Positions 8,324 to 18,240 of a stretch of 22,278 bases of DNA are shown in pieces (position 1 is the stretch's first letter; each line of letters starts with the position of its first letter). The translations under genes and the position numbers were made by a program. The stretch covers positions 1 through 22,278 of the forward strand of contig CAXNAA020000343.1 of NCBI GenBank assembly GCA_964200075.2, written 5' to 3'. The stretch comes from Sphacelaria rigidula (taxonomy: Eukaryota > Phaeophyceae > Sphacelariales). Below the pieces are notes generated by a model. The model was not told the origin of the DNA. It did no database searches and was given only the letters and a program-made list of their open reading frames with translations.

Positions 8324-11300
8324 GTGCGTTGGTGAAGCAGCGAACAAAGTTGTCGGGGTCGCAATTTGCGTCCTTGAATTCGGTAAAAGTGCCTGGTAAT
8401 ATGCGGCAGTCTTGCGAAGTTTTGATGAAGATGCCAAAAATATCCGCGACTCTTGCATCCATACCTCACCCATGTCGCGAAAAAAAGCTGCTGCTCAGCT
8501 CTAAATGCGGCAAAAAGGAAAATGATCTGGAGCAGGCCTGTACATATTAAGGAGGAGCAAACCCTGCCGCGAATGCTGTGAGAAGAGGCTCCTTCCTCCC
8601 TTTATTGATACTACTGGAGGGGGTAGAAAATGGAGTGTTTGATGAAAGCAGAAATCTGCGAGACGGTCAGCTCGCCCTAGAGACACGTTATAGGGTTGAC
8701 GTATCCCATGCATTAACGTTCGCTCGGCCCTTCGCAGAGCTGCTGAATCGATTGTGAAGCGTTTGGCAGTAATCTTGACTGCACGGGCATTCGCACTTAG
8801 TAAAGTTTGTGGCACAAGTCCACGTTTTTGCACAGATGGACGCAAAAGGAACTCTCTTCGCGGTCAAAGCGCAAATCCATGTTGTCATTGAGGTTCACAT
8901 TTGAGCTTCCGCCAGGGCTCGTTTTTGTCCACAACTTGAACCTCAAACAAATGGCTGTGTTTTGTGCTGCATGAAGGTCATGTGTGGCGAAATGGAGAGA
9001 ACAGGAGAGGGGCGCTTGGGACAAGAAGATGCACGACGTCGGCCGTGTAAAGACGATGCTCGCGGCCGCAGGGAAGGTTTTTCAGGTACAACCACGGACC
9101 TCTTCTTCTAGACGACGTGTTCCGTTGGCACGAAACGCCATCCCAAGAATCGACAGTTCTGAAGCCATTTGAACAGTGTGCATACCTCTTCTGGCAGTTA
9201 CGTGTGCCTTGTGACATTCAATAACGTAGTAGCGAGGGTGTCGCAACTGCTGCTGGCCGCCCTATACTACCCGCTGACACCCAGCGTGCATCGCGCGGAA
9301 CATCGATCAGTAGTATTGAGTAACTGACGATCAAGATGCAGACACCGTCAAAGTATTTACTTTTCACAACTCCGACCAACACAGCCGTGCCTCTCACTGA
9401 GAAGGGGCTCTTCGCTTCCCACTCGTCCCCATCGCACGGCTCACGAGCTCGGTCCCACCCCCGCTTTCGCCGAATGGATCCCCGTCACAGATACCTTCGG
9501 CAGTCCTCGGGACTCTTCTGTCACAGTTGGTTAGCTTTCACGTTTACCCCCAAGACGCGGGGCGATTTCGTGATGCCTTAGCACTGGTAAATACGGCGCC
9601 GCCAGTGGATGGACAGCAGCACACAAGCAGTTTTTTTGCGCCACTCGCCGAGGCTCGCTCGCGACGAGACCGGACCTCGGAACACAGGTGGACGTTGCTG
9701 ATATCCCGGCTCGGGGCTTTGTGTCTGCAGTATGTCAGCGACGGGGCTACGACTGCTGTCGCGGGGGCGGTTCCTTCGTTGCGATCGTCGAGAGACGGTA
9801 GTAAAAGCATTGGTGCTGAGGATGCGAGCGCTATGGACGTCGTTGATACTGATGGTAATGAGGGAGAGAACACGGTACAAACGACCGTGGGATATACTGA
9901 GGCTGTGCGGGTATTGTCAATAATTACATCTTTTGAACAGTGGGGGAAGCAAGGCGGCAGCGGTGGCGAGGCGACTGTTCTTTGCCGGCGACTTTTGGTC
10001 TCCCTCGCACTCGGAAAGCTCGTGTTGCAGGCTGACGAATCTCCAGGAGCGACCACGAGTGGGACAAAGGTTGCAGTCGGATCGGGGCCTGACAGGGATA
10101 GTCAGCCGACGAAAGGTCCAGTGCCGTCGGCGTTCGGAAATTCTCCAAGCGCCTCAGGGGTGCCCTCAGGACGTACTCGTGGAAGTGTACGCTTGCTAGT
10201 GCGGGCTTCAAGTGCCGACGTGTCGAGTGGCAGGTGGATGCGCACGCCTCTGTTGTTTAGAGTGTTGCGTGTGCATTGGGACGCTGCTGCGATGGAAACC
10301 GCGGCTGCGGCGGGGGAGAGTGGAGAGAGCGTAAAAGCGGTGGTTCGTTTGCTTTGCGATGCCTCTTTGAAGGCTCTTGGTATATGCACGGCGGATGCGG
10401 TGTCGTCGCCGGCGGCAGGGGCTCGGGAGAAGGGGGAGGGCGAGCTCCCCGCAACTTTATGCGCGTCTGAGCAGACAAGTCGGCAGAGTGTCGCAGATAT
10501 CGAGGGGGTTGGCATGGCCGTCGCGGCGGAATCGGCGCTGGCTAGGATACCATATGGCGATCAAACAGCGGTGTTCCTCAGGCGCGAAACGCTTCAGGCG
10601 TTCGCTTGCACCGTCCTGCCGTCTCCTAAATTGCTGGAACACCCCTTCCGTGCATTGCTGGTTGATCCCATGTTGGCGGGCGACGCTCAAGCGTGGTGGG
10701 AGCTTGTGGCCGTATCGGGAGAAGTTGTGGGGGCAACGGACGTCGAAATGGGGCCGTGTGGAAGCGGAGCAGCAGGGGGGCGAGGGGACGTGGCGTGGAC
10801 TGTTGCTAATCTATTGAGGGTGAGTAATAAACGTGTGAGGGGTGAGATGTGGGCGGCAACCAAGGTTTGCTGTGCAAGTCGGTTGGTCACCCGGCGCTGC
10901 ATTATGCTCAGTAGGTCATTTGGTGGCGGTAACACTGGGTATTTTGCAAGTTCTGTGTTTAGGGCCGGGAGGCGGGTGCCTTGCAAGAGGCAAACGTCAT
11001 GCAAGGCAGATTCATGTAGCCACCCAAGCGTTGGTTGTGTTTTGCCCTGGGACCTTCATGGGGGAGCTGTTGTTACAATATGTTGGGGACGTGTCCGTCT
11101 CCGTGTTTGTGGCTGGGTATATTGTGCAGGTGTGTGTTTATCGTTGCCGACTGTTCCGGTTACCCTTTTGATGGAGTGAGTAGGCACCATACAAGTACTG
11201 CTGAGTCTGTCCACTGGCTGGCGGTCAAGGTGGGCGCACGGAGAGTATGCTTGCCCTGTGGTGAACGACTGCGAAAGTTTATCCCACCACATGTCGTCGT

Positions 11301-14300
11301 CATTGTTCCTAGTGCGTCGTAAAGTCCGGCGGCCAACTTTAGAATCTCTCTTTCCGTAAGACGTTGCACAAGTGCGTATCGCGCAGCGAGCATCCTCGCG
11401 CGACTGTTCTTCATTCAACATTCGCTGCAGACTTTTGCATCGGTATCGTGTTTCACAAGCTAACTCCCTTGTATGTTGTACATCGTGTTTTGTACCGTTC
11501 GCTGACGTGATGCCCGCGTCATATAAAGGTCGACACTGGAACAGGAGGGACAACCGAAGGAGCGGGATCCCAGCACGCACGCTGTCTGGTGCGCGCTCTA
11601 TGTCAATTACTGCGACGAGTTTCCCTCCATGCCTTACTTAAAGGCGCAGGTCAAACAGCGTCCTCGGACAGCAGCGAGGTTAATGATGCTACCGGGAGTG
11701 GGAAAGTGTCAGCAGTCCAGGTACGAAATACAGACCAAGGGTAGATGTATATGAGCACTTACGAGACCGGGGGTAAAAGCGAGCTGTGGGTCATTGAAGG
11801 TAGGGCCAACTTTGTCGACCGATGGGCGAGGTACGCTGGGCGCGTCCGTGTATATTTCGCAGGAATGTTCGGAGTGCTTATCCCTGACATGCACCAGAAG
11901 CATTACACCGATTCAACTTGACCCACTGTGTGTAACCTAACAGTTTTAGATAGCACCAGGCTTGTGGTTCCGTCGCGTGCACTACTACCGTCGCTACGCT
12001 AAACAACCGTGGGTAAGCCCCACGTATGCCGCTGATGTTCCTTCGTGTGTGCCGACAATAGATGGATGACGACGTGGAAATGGATGATTTCTTCACGAGT
12101 GGTGCGGCTGGGGCCGGTGGCGCTACCGGTTCAGCAAATGATGAGGTTTCCCCCTCTGGAGGAGGTATCCGGCTGGAGGATATCGTTCGCTTTCACCGCA
12201 GACGATGCGCTTTGCGGGCGGCAACGTTGTCACCCGAAGCACCACTTGATCCGTCCTATCCTTCAGGCAGCACTTCCGGCGTCGCGTCGTCACCGGCACA
12301 CCATACAACGAATGAAGCAGCAAAAGCGGCGAGAGAAGAAATAGAAGCGATGAAGGCCGCCGCCGGTACCCTAGCGGATGCGTCAGTTGTCGGTAAATTG
12401 TTCGATACGTTGCTACCTCCAGTGGCTATGCAACAACGTCAACAACAGCAGCAGAAAGTATCGCGATCATCGGACCCCTCCCCTGTCGGACGGACAACAT
12501 CGTCGCCAACGGGTGACGCGCGAACAGAACAAATAATAGAAGACAATGAAAAAGAAGACCCCGTATTGTCGCTGTGCTCATTGTATGCGGATCTAGTCAT
12601 GGATGGCGTGAGGGCGGGACCCGGGGCGGCAAGTACAGCGGCGACTGGAAGCGGGGGCGGGGGCAACTCGGCGGCAGGTGACCGGCAGACAACGCCGGCA
12701 AAGTCTGTTCTCAATGCGTTGGCGTTCGGGCGCCCACGGTCACCGATTGCTGCGAGACTGTGGGCATACTTGCAGGGACGGCATAACCTAGGAGCTTATG
12801 CCGAGAGCGTGCGGGGAGGGATGGCCAAACGTGGAGAGGAGCAAGCGGTTGTTGGAATGCAATCGGCGCTATTTTTGTTCTGCTCGGCGTATAGGTGAGA
12901 GGACGGTGCTGACTGCTGCGTAGTCTGGTTTTGGGTTTTTGCTGTGGGTGCTGATGCTGCCATGACCCCTCGATCGTCGCTCTGGGCGTTTCGGTTGTAT
13001 GATGTGCCACTCTTCCCCGTTTTTGAAACCACGTTTACTCTGACGTCAACAGCCATCAACTGTTGGCCTTGGACGACGAGGAATTTTACGAGAAACAGAA
13101 ACCGCTTGCGCTCGACGGCGTGAGACAGCTGGCGAACTTCCTCAAAACGTGGCTCTGCAGGTGAGACTCTCACCCGTGCAAGGACTGCGGCCTCACTAAA
13201 TAAGGTGCACAAAGCACTGCTTCTGACGAATCATTTCAAAGGATGCGTTGCATGTTGCTCTCGAGTCACCATGACAGCTGGCTTTCCAGTAGGCTACTGT
13301 CTCCTAAAAGAGAGGGATCTATCAACTGTGCTACATGAAATGTCCAACGGTGTGCACTTGAGCAATATAAAGAAACTCTGGGCACCCTACAGCGGGTGTG
13401 TGCCGGAATACAGCGGCGTAAGGAAACGGGTGCGCCGATGTGGGTGTTGGTCATGCGACTTCGGGGCGACGTGAATAAAGCGCTCCTCTGTCGTGAAACG
13501 TTATCGCAATGCACAACATTTATGAAATGCAAGTCATGTTATCCCTCCTCCTCATCAACATAGTGCATGGTTCGATAACAGCATTTGTCTTCGTCGGCAC
13601 ACAACGAGGCGAACGTCTCACCCAGCCTTCCACCCCTCACCCCCTATCACCTTGGTCAATACGAATCAGACTCTACTGGTTGGATCCCGCCATGCCAAGG
13701 CTTTCAGACGACAATGTTCCACCTGAGCCGACCGCCGCTCTGAGGTATTGCGAGGCCCGGCTGAGGGAGGCGTTACTTCTGCTGGCGGCCACTCGCCTGT
13801 TCAACCAGCTCTACGAGCGCAACACAAGGTGGGGCAAAGGAAAAATGACGCCAACACTTCACGGTTGGCGTGAAAGTGACGAGGTAGACATGAAAGCCGT
13901 ACGGTTCACAACTGGGCTCCTCACCCGCCCCCGCGTTTGACAGAAAAAAGTTGTGTAGGGTACTATGCTACGTTGTCGCGGCCGAACCCGAATACAGTCG
14001 GTAAACAGTGACGAAGTCCCAGGATATTCATAGCATGCGATCCACGCCATGTACCCACGAGGTGTTGCAACTTACAGCATGGCCTAAAACGCTGTTGGAG
14101 TGTAACGGTAGGGGATGGTTGAGGTTGCACGGTTTCTCGGCGATCCTGTTGAAAACGTTATTTCTTGTGGACACGTGCTATTTTTGTGCTGCAAGCACTC
14201 GAGCCACCAGCCTTTCAATCCTCCTACGGTACACGCTAGCCACTGCTGCCCTACACTTTGACTTTTAGGTTGAGGTACTCTCACTGGGGAGTCACGGGGC

Positions 14301-14634
14301 CGCGGTGCAGTGCGCAAACAAAAATCGCGATCCAGGCCATCAAGTGTGGAAGGACAGTATCCGAAACAATGTCCAAGATCGCCGCTCCCGCTACCGGTAA
14401 CAGTATCATCGCCAATGTGGCAAGTGATAAATTGCCGTTTAGTGTACGCCACAATGTCTTTGCAGCGAAGTGCAGCACCTGTTTTGTCACGGTTTGTTCG
14501 TCAATTCCCATTTCTTCGCCCGCTGTCGTCCTGCGATTGCCCGATCAGGCGACGTTTCTTGGATGCGGAAGCGTGGTACTGGGAGGCCATCTCCGCCAAG
14601 GAGCTCACGCCCCCGGACCGCCGCGACTCCGGCA
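8247..14634 (+). CDS. HECT-type E3 ubiquitin ligase, UBE3B/UBE3C (UPL6/UPL7)-like; partial, eight exons
   Basis: Ligases of this family take ubiquitin from an E2 onto a C-terminal HECT cysteine and pass it to substrates, often at the proteasome. Eight exons join in frame: 8247-8323, 8977-9085, 9491-10819, 11574-11720, 12062-12894, 13053-13160, 13670-13828, 14549-14634; all introns are GT-AG. In order they encode a basic helix with an IQ motif (TIQKFWRGR), the helix containing GTLLSQLVSFHVYP, a long helical region, an LNALAF...LWAYL segment, the LDDEEFYEKQKPL segment, and the pre-HECT stretch NTRRRFLDAEAWYW. This order and these motifs match UBE3B/UBE3C as I know the family. At about 949 codons without HECT it is longer than the usual N-terminal part, owing to low-complexity inserts. 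The start-codon exon must lie upstream of 8247 (phase 0 junction) and was not found. No HECT motif was seen downstream. UBE3B versus UBE3C cannot be settled here. Confidence 0.85.
8977..9085 (+). CDS. UBE3-like gene, exon 2 of those recognised
   Basis: This exon runs from an acceptor after tgcatgaag to the donor gtacaa. The phase fits: AG from the previous exon plus G gives Arg, followed by 36 codons ending in phase 0. It contains the residues EQERGAWDKKMHDV and AAGKVFQ. The spacing from the IQ motif to the Trp-Asp pair equals the spacing to the matching Phe-Asp in human UBE3C as I recall it. An in-frame TGA at 8972-8974 limits the upstream extent. Two later acceptors, giving starts at 8998 or 9010, are also phase-compatible, so the 5' edge is uncertain. 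Confidence 0.6.
9491..10819 (+). CDS. UBE3-like gene, large exon 3 (443 codons)
   Basis: The acceptor follows cccgtcacag, the donor is gtgagt after TTGAGG, and both ends are phase 0. It opens with IPSAVLGTLLSQLVSF, matching the family segment after the IQ region. It continues through helical stretches (GYTEAVRVLSIITSF, RRLLVSLALGKLVLQ, LLFRVLRVHW) and ends with RRETLQAFACTVLPSP, WELVAVSGEVVG and WTVANLLR. Glycine/serine-rich spacers sit between the helices, for example around 10050-10170 and 10390-10470. The frame stays open to 11179, but the composition and homology stop at the donor, so I read that extension as intron. The in-frame tcacag at 9526 is an alternative acceptor that would drop 12 codons of conserved sequence. 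Confidence 0.85.
11574..11720 (+). CDS. UBE3-like gene, exon 4 of those recognised
   Basis: The acceptor is gggatcccag, the donor is gtacga, and both ends are phase 0. The exon encodes a helical segment, CLVRALCQLLRRVSLHALL, then a Ser/Asp/Glu-rich linker. In UBE3C a similar helix is followed by an acidic linker at the same place. An alternative in-frame acceptor after cgtcatataaag would start the exon at 11529 and add 15 mostly Gly/Thr residues. The other two frames across this stretch do not fit the family. Confidence 0.65.
12062..12894 (+). CDS. UBE3-like gene, exon 5 (acidic and low-complexity linkers, conserved LW segment)
   Basis: The acceptor is cgacaatag and the donor is gtgaga. The exon starts in phase 0 and ends with AG in phase 2. 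It begins with an acidic segment (MDDDVEMDDFF), so the ATG at 12062 is internal and not a start. It then has a Gln-rich run (QQRQQQQQK), DPVLSLCSLYADLVMD, a Gly/Ala-rich spacer, and SVLNALAFGRP followed by ARLWAYLQG. The last part matches the conserved family segment that pairs an LAF motif with a downstream Leu-Trp. It ends at FLFCSAY, continuing into the next exon. Confidence 0.85.
13053..13160 (+). CDS. UBE3-like gene, exon 6 (LDDEEFYEKQKPL segment)
   Basis: The acceptor is gacgtcaacag and the donor is gtgaga. The exon enters with one base, completing Ser, and leaves two. It encodes HQLLALDDEEFYEKQKPL followed by a helix ending in FLKTWLC. A serine/histidine-leucine-leucine stretch, then Asp-Asp-x-Glu-Phe/Tyr and a Lys-Gln-x-Pro-Phe/Leu turn, is the most recognisable pre-HECT signature of UBE3B, UBE3C and plant UPL6/UPL7. 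This exon is the strongest single piece of evidence for the family assignment. Confidence 0.9.
13670..13828 (+). CDS. UBE3-like gene, exon 7 (pre-HECT helix)
   Basis: The acceptor is acgaatcag and the donor is gtgggg. It enters with one base (AG+A gives Arg) and leaves AG. It encodes LYWLDPAMPRLSDDN, a linker, then a helix with ATRLFNQLYERNT that runs directly into RRRFLDAEAWYW on the next exon. The family has the same helix ending in an Arg/Asp-rich turn, an aromatic residue and a Trp. The frame remains open upstream to 13509, but that part has no family similarity and contains a pyrimidine-rich tract typical of an intron end. Confidence 0.85.
14549..14634 (+). CDS. UBE3-like gene, exon 8 (last recognised exon)
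   Basis: The acceptor is cccgatcag and the donor is gtgagt. The join AAC ACA AG + G restores NTRRRFLDAEAWYW without a frame change, which supports both splice sites. The exon goes on with EAISAKELTPPDRRDSG and leaves one base in phase 1. In the family this point lies shortly before the HECT N-lobe. The next exon would have to start with two bases of a codon. I could not identify it in the remaining 7.6 kb. Confidence 0.85.
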
Positions 14635-16730
14635 GTGAGTGTTCCGTAGAGATACCCTTTTGCGCTCATTTCTTCAACGCAGTAGTGTTGTCTTTGTTTT
14701 CGCGTAATGGTTCTCATGCGAGGAGGAACCGCTTTTCACAATCTACACTATGGGATTGAGTACGCTATAGAGGACGCTGCGGTACCAACATCTCATGCAG
14801 CCACGCAGCTGTCAGGTGCGAGTATGAATGTGTTTTTGGCCGGGCTCGAAAGCTCACGCACATCGACGTTCGTTCGCGCCGCACACATGGCCCTTCCTGT
14901 CCTTCGCGCACTTTCCACGCAAGACCGCCCCCGTTCCGAGTGATGAGCTGCCGTTTTGATCGCTGCTTGCCAGCATTCGCAGCCGGTTGCCAGGAGTCTT
15001 GACAGGGCCTGGCATATTATGACACCTAGTATCTTTTCCCATGTACACGCTGTGGTGTGCTCGTTGGCTGCTAAGGCCTTAGCCCCAGCGCTGCAAGATT
15101 GCAATGCATTGCAATTCCCCGCTGGGATCAAAGTATGCAGGCACACTTGCAGACTGCGCTTCTTCTTCCCACCGCCAGGAATCCTCTAGGAATGTGGGGC
15201 TGCCCAACCTGGACATCACCATGTACAGCGATGTGACTGGGGGTACCCTTTTGCCTCCATGTCTAAGGGTGACGTCTAAACGTTTAATCTCGTGATGAAA
15301 CCCCAGTACCGTGCAAACATCTCGTAAGCCCCTGCGCCAAGACCGTCGTAGCAGCCGGCAAACGTCCGGCGGGTGATGCGGTCGTTCTTGCTTGCCCTAG
15401 AGCTGACTGATCGTTGCTCCTCCGGGGTCCTGTCGTCCTAGAAAATGCTATGGATGCCACGCCTTTCATACTTAAACAGCATCGCTGACCGTGAGCATGG
15501 ACAGCATGTTGTCTTGGTGCTTTTAGTTCTCGTGATTGGGTAGAGGTGAAGTGTGTCGATGACTTTTGTCGTTCTCGAGGACTCTGATCACTTGACAGAG
15601 GTCGTGCGTGCCCTTAGTAGCCGGAGGGAGTGCGCGCTTTTACTTATTTTCTGGATTGCTACACCCTGATGGATTCTAGCGCCTCGCTGACATACAGACC
15701 TAGGGGCACGCTTGGGCGTAGCACTCGTTCTATCCACGGACAGGATCGCACTGGGAACGAAACAACGTTGTTTGAGATTCATCGCCTGGACAAGAAAACG
15801 CCAAGATCGTGATTCCAGCCACCGGTCGAGATCATTGGTCTCATCGCGCCATGGCCTGCTCGAGGTTGCAACTCGTGGGCGTTCCGCGAGTGCGCCTCTT
15901 GGCTCTCGAGCTGGAAGATGTCAGGCTTCAACAGGAATCCAACCTGAAGGCGCTCTTCTCCATGACATTCCTTCTGTCCACAAGCAGGGCGTCTGCTGTG
16001 GACAAGTGCTCTTCTTTCTAAATATTAGCGCACAGCATCTGGTTCCCATGGGCAAGAGGGTTGCCATTAACATGTTCGGTCGCATGCTTGGATACGTGGA
16101 GATTCGTGAACGTGTTGGAGCTTCATGTGTCAATTTCGTCGTGGCAACTGGCGAGGATCCAGCTCACAATTTCATCTCTTCTCAGTTTTCCTTTTGACCA
16201 ACCGTGACTCCGCGCTAAGCTCGAGCATGCGAGCACGCCTGCCCATACTATTTGTTGTATCCACCAACATATAACTCCCGAACCCAGTTTCTGCCCATGG
16301 AGACAGTCAATGTGAACGTAGTTGTGGAGAAGTAGTTTTTATCGCGTGTACAAAGGTTATCGCTGCGATATGTATTCTGTTTAGACCCCAAGGTCGTGCA
16401 CATGTGATCTGATTCCTCAAGCCGAGATCTTGGCAGCAGCTGGCGGGCGCCTGACGTTTTTTACAAGAACTGATGGATGCAGCACCCCTTCATCGCCCCA
16501 ACATCGGAGAATATGCTATTGACGAACCTCTCCCTCTGTCAACCAACGACGTTGTAGCAGAAAGAAAACATGCCATGGCGACATGAGCACCGATAGCACC
16601 TTGGTGTCGAGGTGAACTTGTTTCTGGGCAGAAATGAGTTCCGTATGTGGTCTTTCCGCTTTCCAGGATCTCGGCGACGTGGTACGTTCGTTGGGCTTCC
16701 GCTCTGGGGCCTTCGACGGGTGGCAAGTAG
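14635..16730. other. No gene recognised; possibly intron of the UBE3-like gene
   Basis: This stretch starts with a good donor (gtgagt). ORFs up to 161 codons occur (for example 15712-16197 on the + strand) but have no recognisable domain and overlap other open frames. I looked for HECT N-lobe and C-lobe landmarks and found none. Confidence 0.4.
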
Positions 16731-16853
16731 TTGGTGTCAGGCGCGCGCGCATTTCCTTTATGGCTCGAGACGCATCGTAAACGAGGTGGTTCGTGTCAGG
16801 CGCACGCGCATTCCATTCCTTCCTTATGGCTCAAGACGCATGGTGAAATATGC
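16731..16853. repeat. Short tandem duplication, units of about 59 and 64 bp
   Basis: Two adjacent copies read (t)t(g/c)gtgtcaggcgc, then cgcgcatt, tatggctc.agacgcat and a trailing gtaaa or gtgaaa. They start at 16731 and 16790. A weaker third start may lie near 16867 (ttcgtatcag). Confidence 0.7.
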
Positions 16854-17499
16854 AAAGAGGGGTAATTCGTATCAGTTTTGCACGGTTTTTCATGCACATT
16901 TCCCCCCCTTTTGTCTTGCTTGGCAAGTGGCCTCACCCGTTCTCTGCAGTACCTTGTTCGAGAGGTGGTTGCATCCATGGATAGAAAGGGTGCAACCGAT
17001 AAGCGACCCCTTGATGATTAGATCGCGGCGACGTGCTCATGACCCTCGACCCCGTATGCCGATGCGCACGTGGGCTCTAGCTAGACGGCGTCTGGACGAT
17101 GTTGCGTTTCGCCTGGTTCGCCGTAGGAGACCTGAAATATCCATCTAGCTCGTTGTGTCCAAGGCCTACGGGTACGCTTGTTCATGCCATCTCTTCAATC
17201 CATCACCGGAATAGTTATACCAAGAAGATCCTGCCTGGACGTCGGCACCGTTGGGATCATCTTACTCTTGGATAATGGGGTGTCATCATTGTGTTCGTCC
17301 ATGAATGAAAGGGTCCGTACCCCAAATAGTTTGGTCATAGTGGATGACCTGCAATACTTTTTCTTCCTACGGCCTTTTGTTTTCTACGAATGGTGATGAG
17401 TGTGGTTCTCTACGCCAGACCTTTTCAGCCGCAGCCATGCGGCAGAGGCCGACCATTTATTCCCCTATCGTCTAGTATTATCTTTTTCTGTCTTGGTCT
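16854..17499. other. No gene recognised; possible body of a decayed retroelement
   Basis: It precedes the tail-bearing repeat copy 1 and becomes T-rich toward it, which would fit the 3' part and 3' UTR of a non-LTR element. No reverse transcriptase or endonuclease motif can be seen, so this is only a suggestion. Confidence 0.2.
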
Positions 17500-17661
17500 A
17501 CTCTATTGTTCTGTTCCGCCTATGCTGCGTTTTTTTGTGTGTTTGTTCAGCGAGTGTCTGAGTTTTGTTTCATCTCGGGCACGTCTATCATGTGACCACG
17601 GCTGGATCCCTGGGGGGTCGGTCAAAGCGTGACAATCAATCAAATCAATGACCAATCAAAA
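17500..17661 (+). repeat. Interspersed repeat copy 1 with 3' (AATC)n-like tail
   Basis: A T-rich segment is followed by catgtgaccacggctgg, a Gly-codon-like ggggggtc block, gtcaaagcgtgac and an aatcaatcaaatcaat tail (about 17632-17661). The same order is found reversed at 18062-18240. A 3' simple-repeat tail and variable 5' ends are typical of SINE or LINE copies. I see no RNA polymerase III boxes or reverse transcriptase motifs, so the class is open. Confidence 0.65.
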
Positions 17662-18061
17662 CATCGACGATCATGTGGCCGATGATGAGGCCGCTTTTCT
17701 CCGTGCTGCACACGCCGGATGACAAATGGCGTCTTCTCGGGTCCAAGCATGCGCTCACCCTTGTCCGCATGCGCTTTTCATATCACAGATTCCTCTAGCG
17801 GGAGATTCCGGACACGCTGAGCATCAGCGCTCGGGCAGCATGCTCCTATTGGAGTATATGTTGTTTGCTTGACGGCGAGAAACGCCAATAGAAATGTGAA
17901 TGCATGTTTGGCCTCGAGATGAGTCCAACGACACTACGACTCTTATCGAAAAGTCCTTCGTGTCCATTTCGCGCGCACGTCGCTCCGCGGGAGATCCTCG
18001 TCTTTATTGCAAAGGTGCTGTGAAAATTGAGAGGATGCTGCGCTTGTCATCTCGACAGATG
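17662..18061. other. Spacer between two facing repeat copies; no gene seen
   Basis: It holds no ORF of interest. Short repeated words such as gcatgcgct occur twice near 17748 and 17768. Its main significance is that it separates the two inverted repeat copies. Confidence 0.4.
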
Positions 18062-18064
18062 TAC

Positions 18065-18103
<39 letters not shown>

Positions 18104-18240
18104 CGCACTTTAACTGACCCCCCAGGGGTCCAGCCGTGGTCTCATGATGGACGTACCCAAAACAACAAAACGGACACACGCTCTGAGAAAAAAAGGAAAA
18201 GAGGAAAAAAAAAAGAGGATCGAACAGAACGATATAGCAG
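18062..18240 (-). repeat. Interspersed repeat copy 2, opposite orientation, with (GATT)n tail
   Basis: On the + strand it begins with about ten GATT units (18064-18102), followed by gtcgcactttaactgacc, the ccccccagg block, tccagccgtggtctcatgat and an A-rich run. Its reverse complement matches copy 1 through the tail, the GGGGGGTC block and the gaccacggctgg block, and more weakly through the T-rich part to about 18240. Copies 1 and 2 face each other and could form a hairpin with a loop of about 400 nt. Confidence 0.65.

Noticed and set aside
10820-11179. Extension of the large ORF 9527-11179 as a single-exon protein
   Set aside because: A consensus donor (gtgagt) at 10820 coincides with the end of family similarity and of exon-like composition. 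The protein continues on the exon at 11574.
15712-16197. FGRMLG in a 161-codon ORF, resembling a HECT N-lobe motif
   Set aside because: Only six residues match, and neighbouring residues disagree with the family on both sides.
16612-17148. VRVRRTRI in a 178-codon ORF, resembling the start of a HECT domain
   Set aside because: The residues come from a short tandem duplication, and the flanking sequence has no HECT features.
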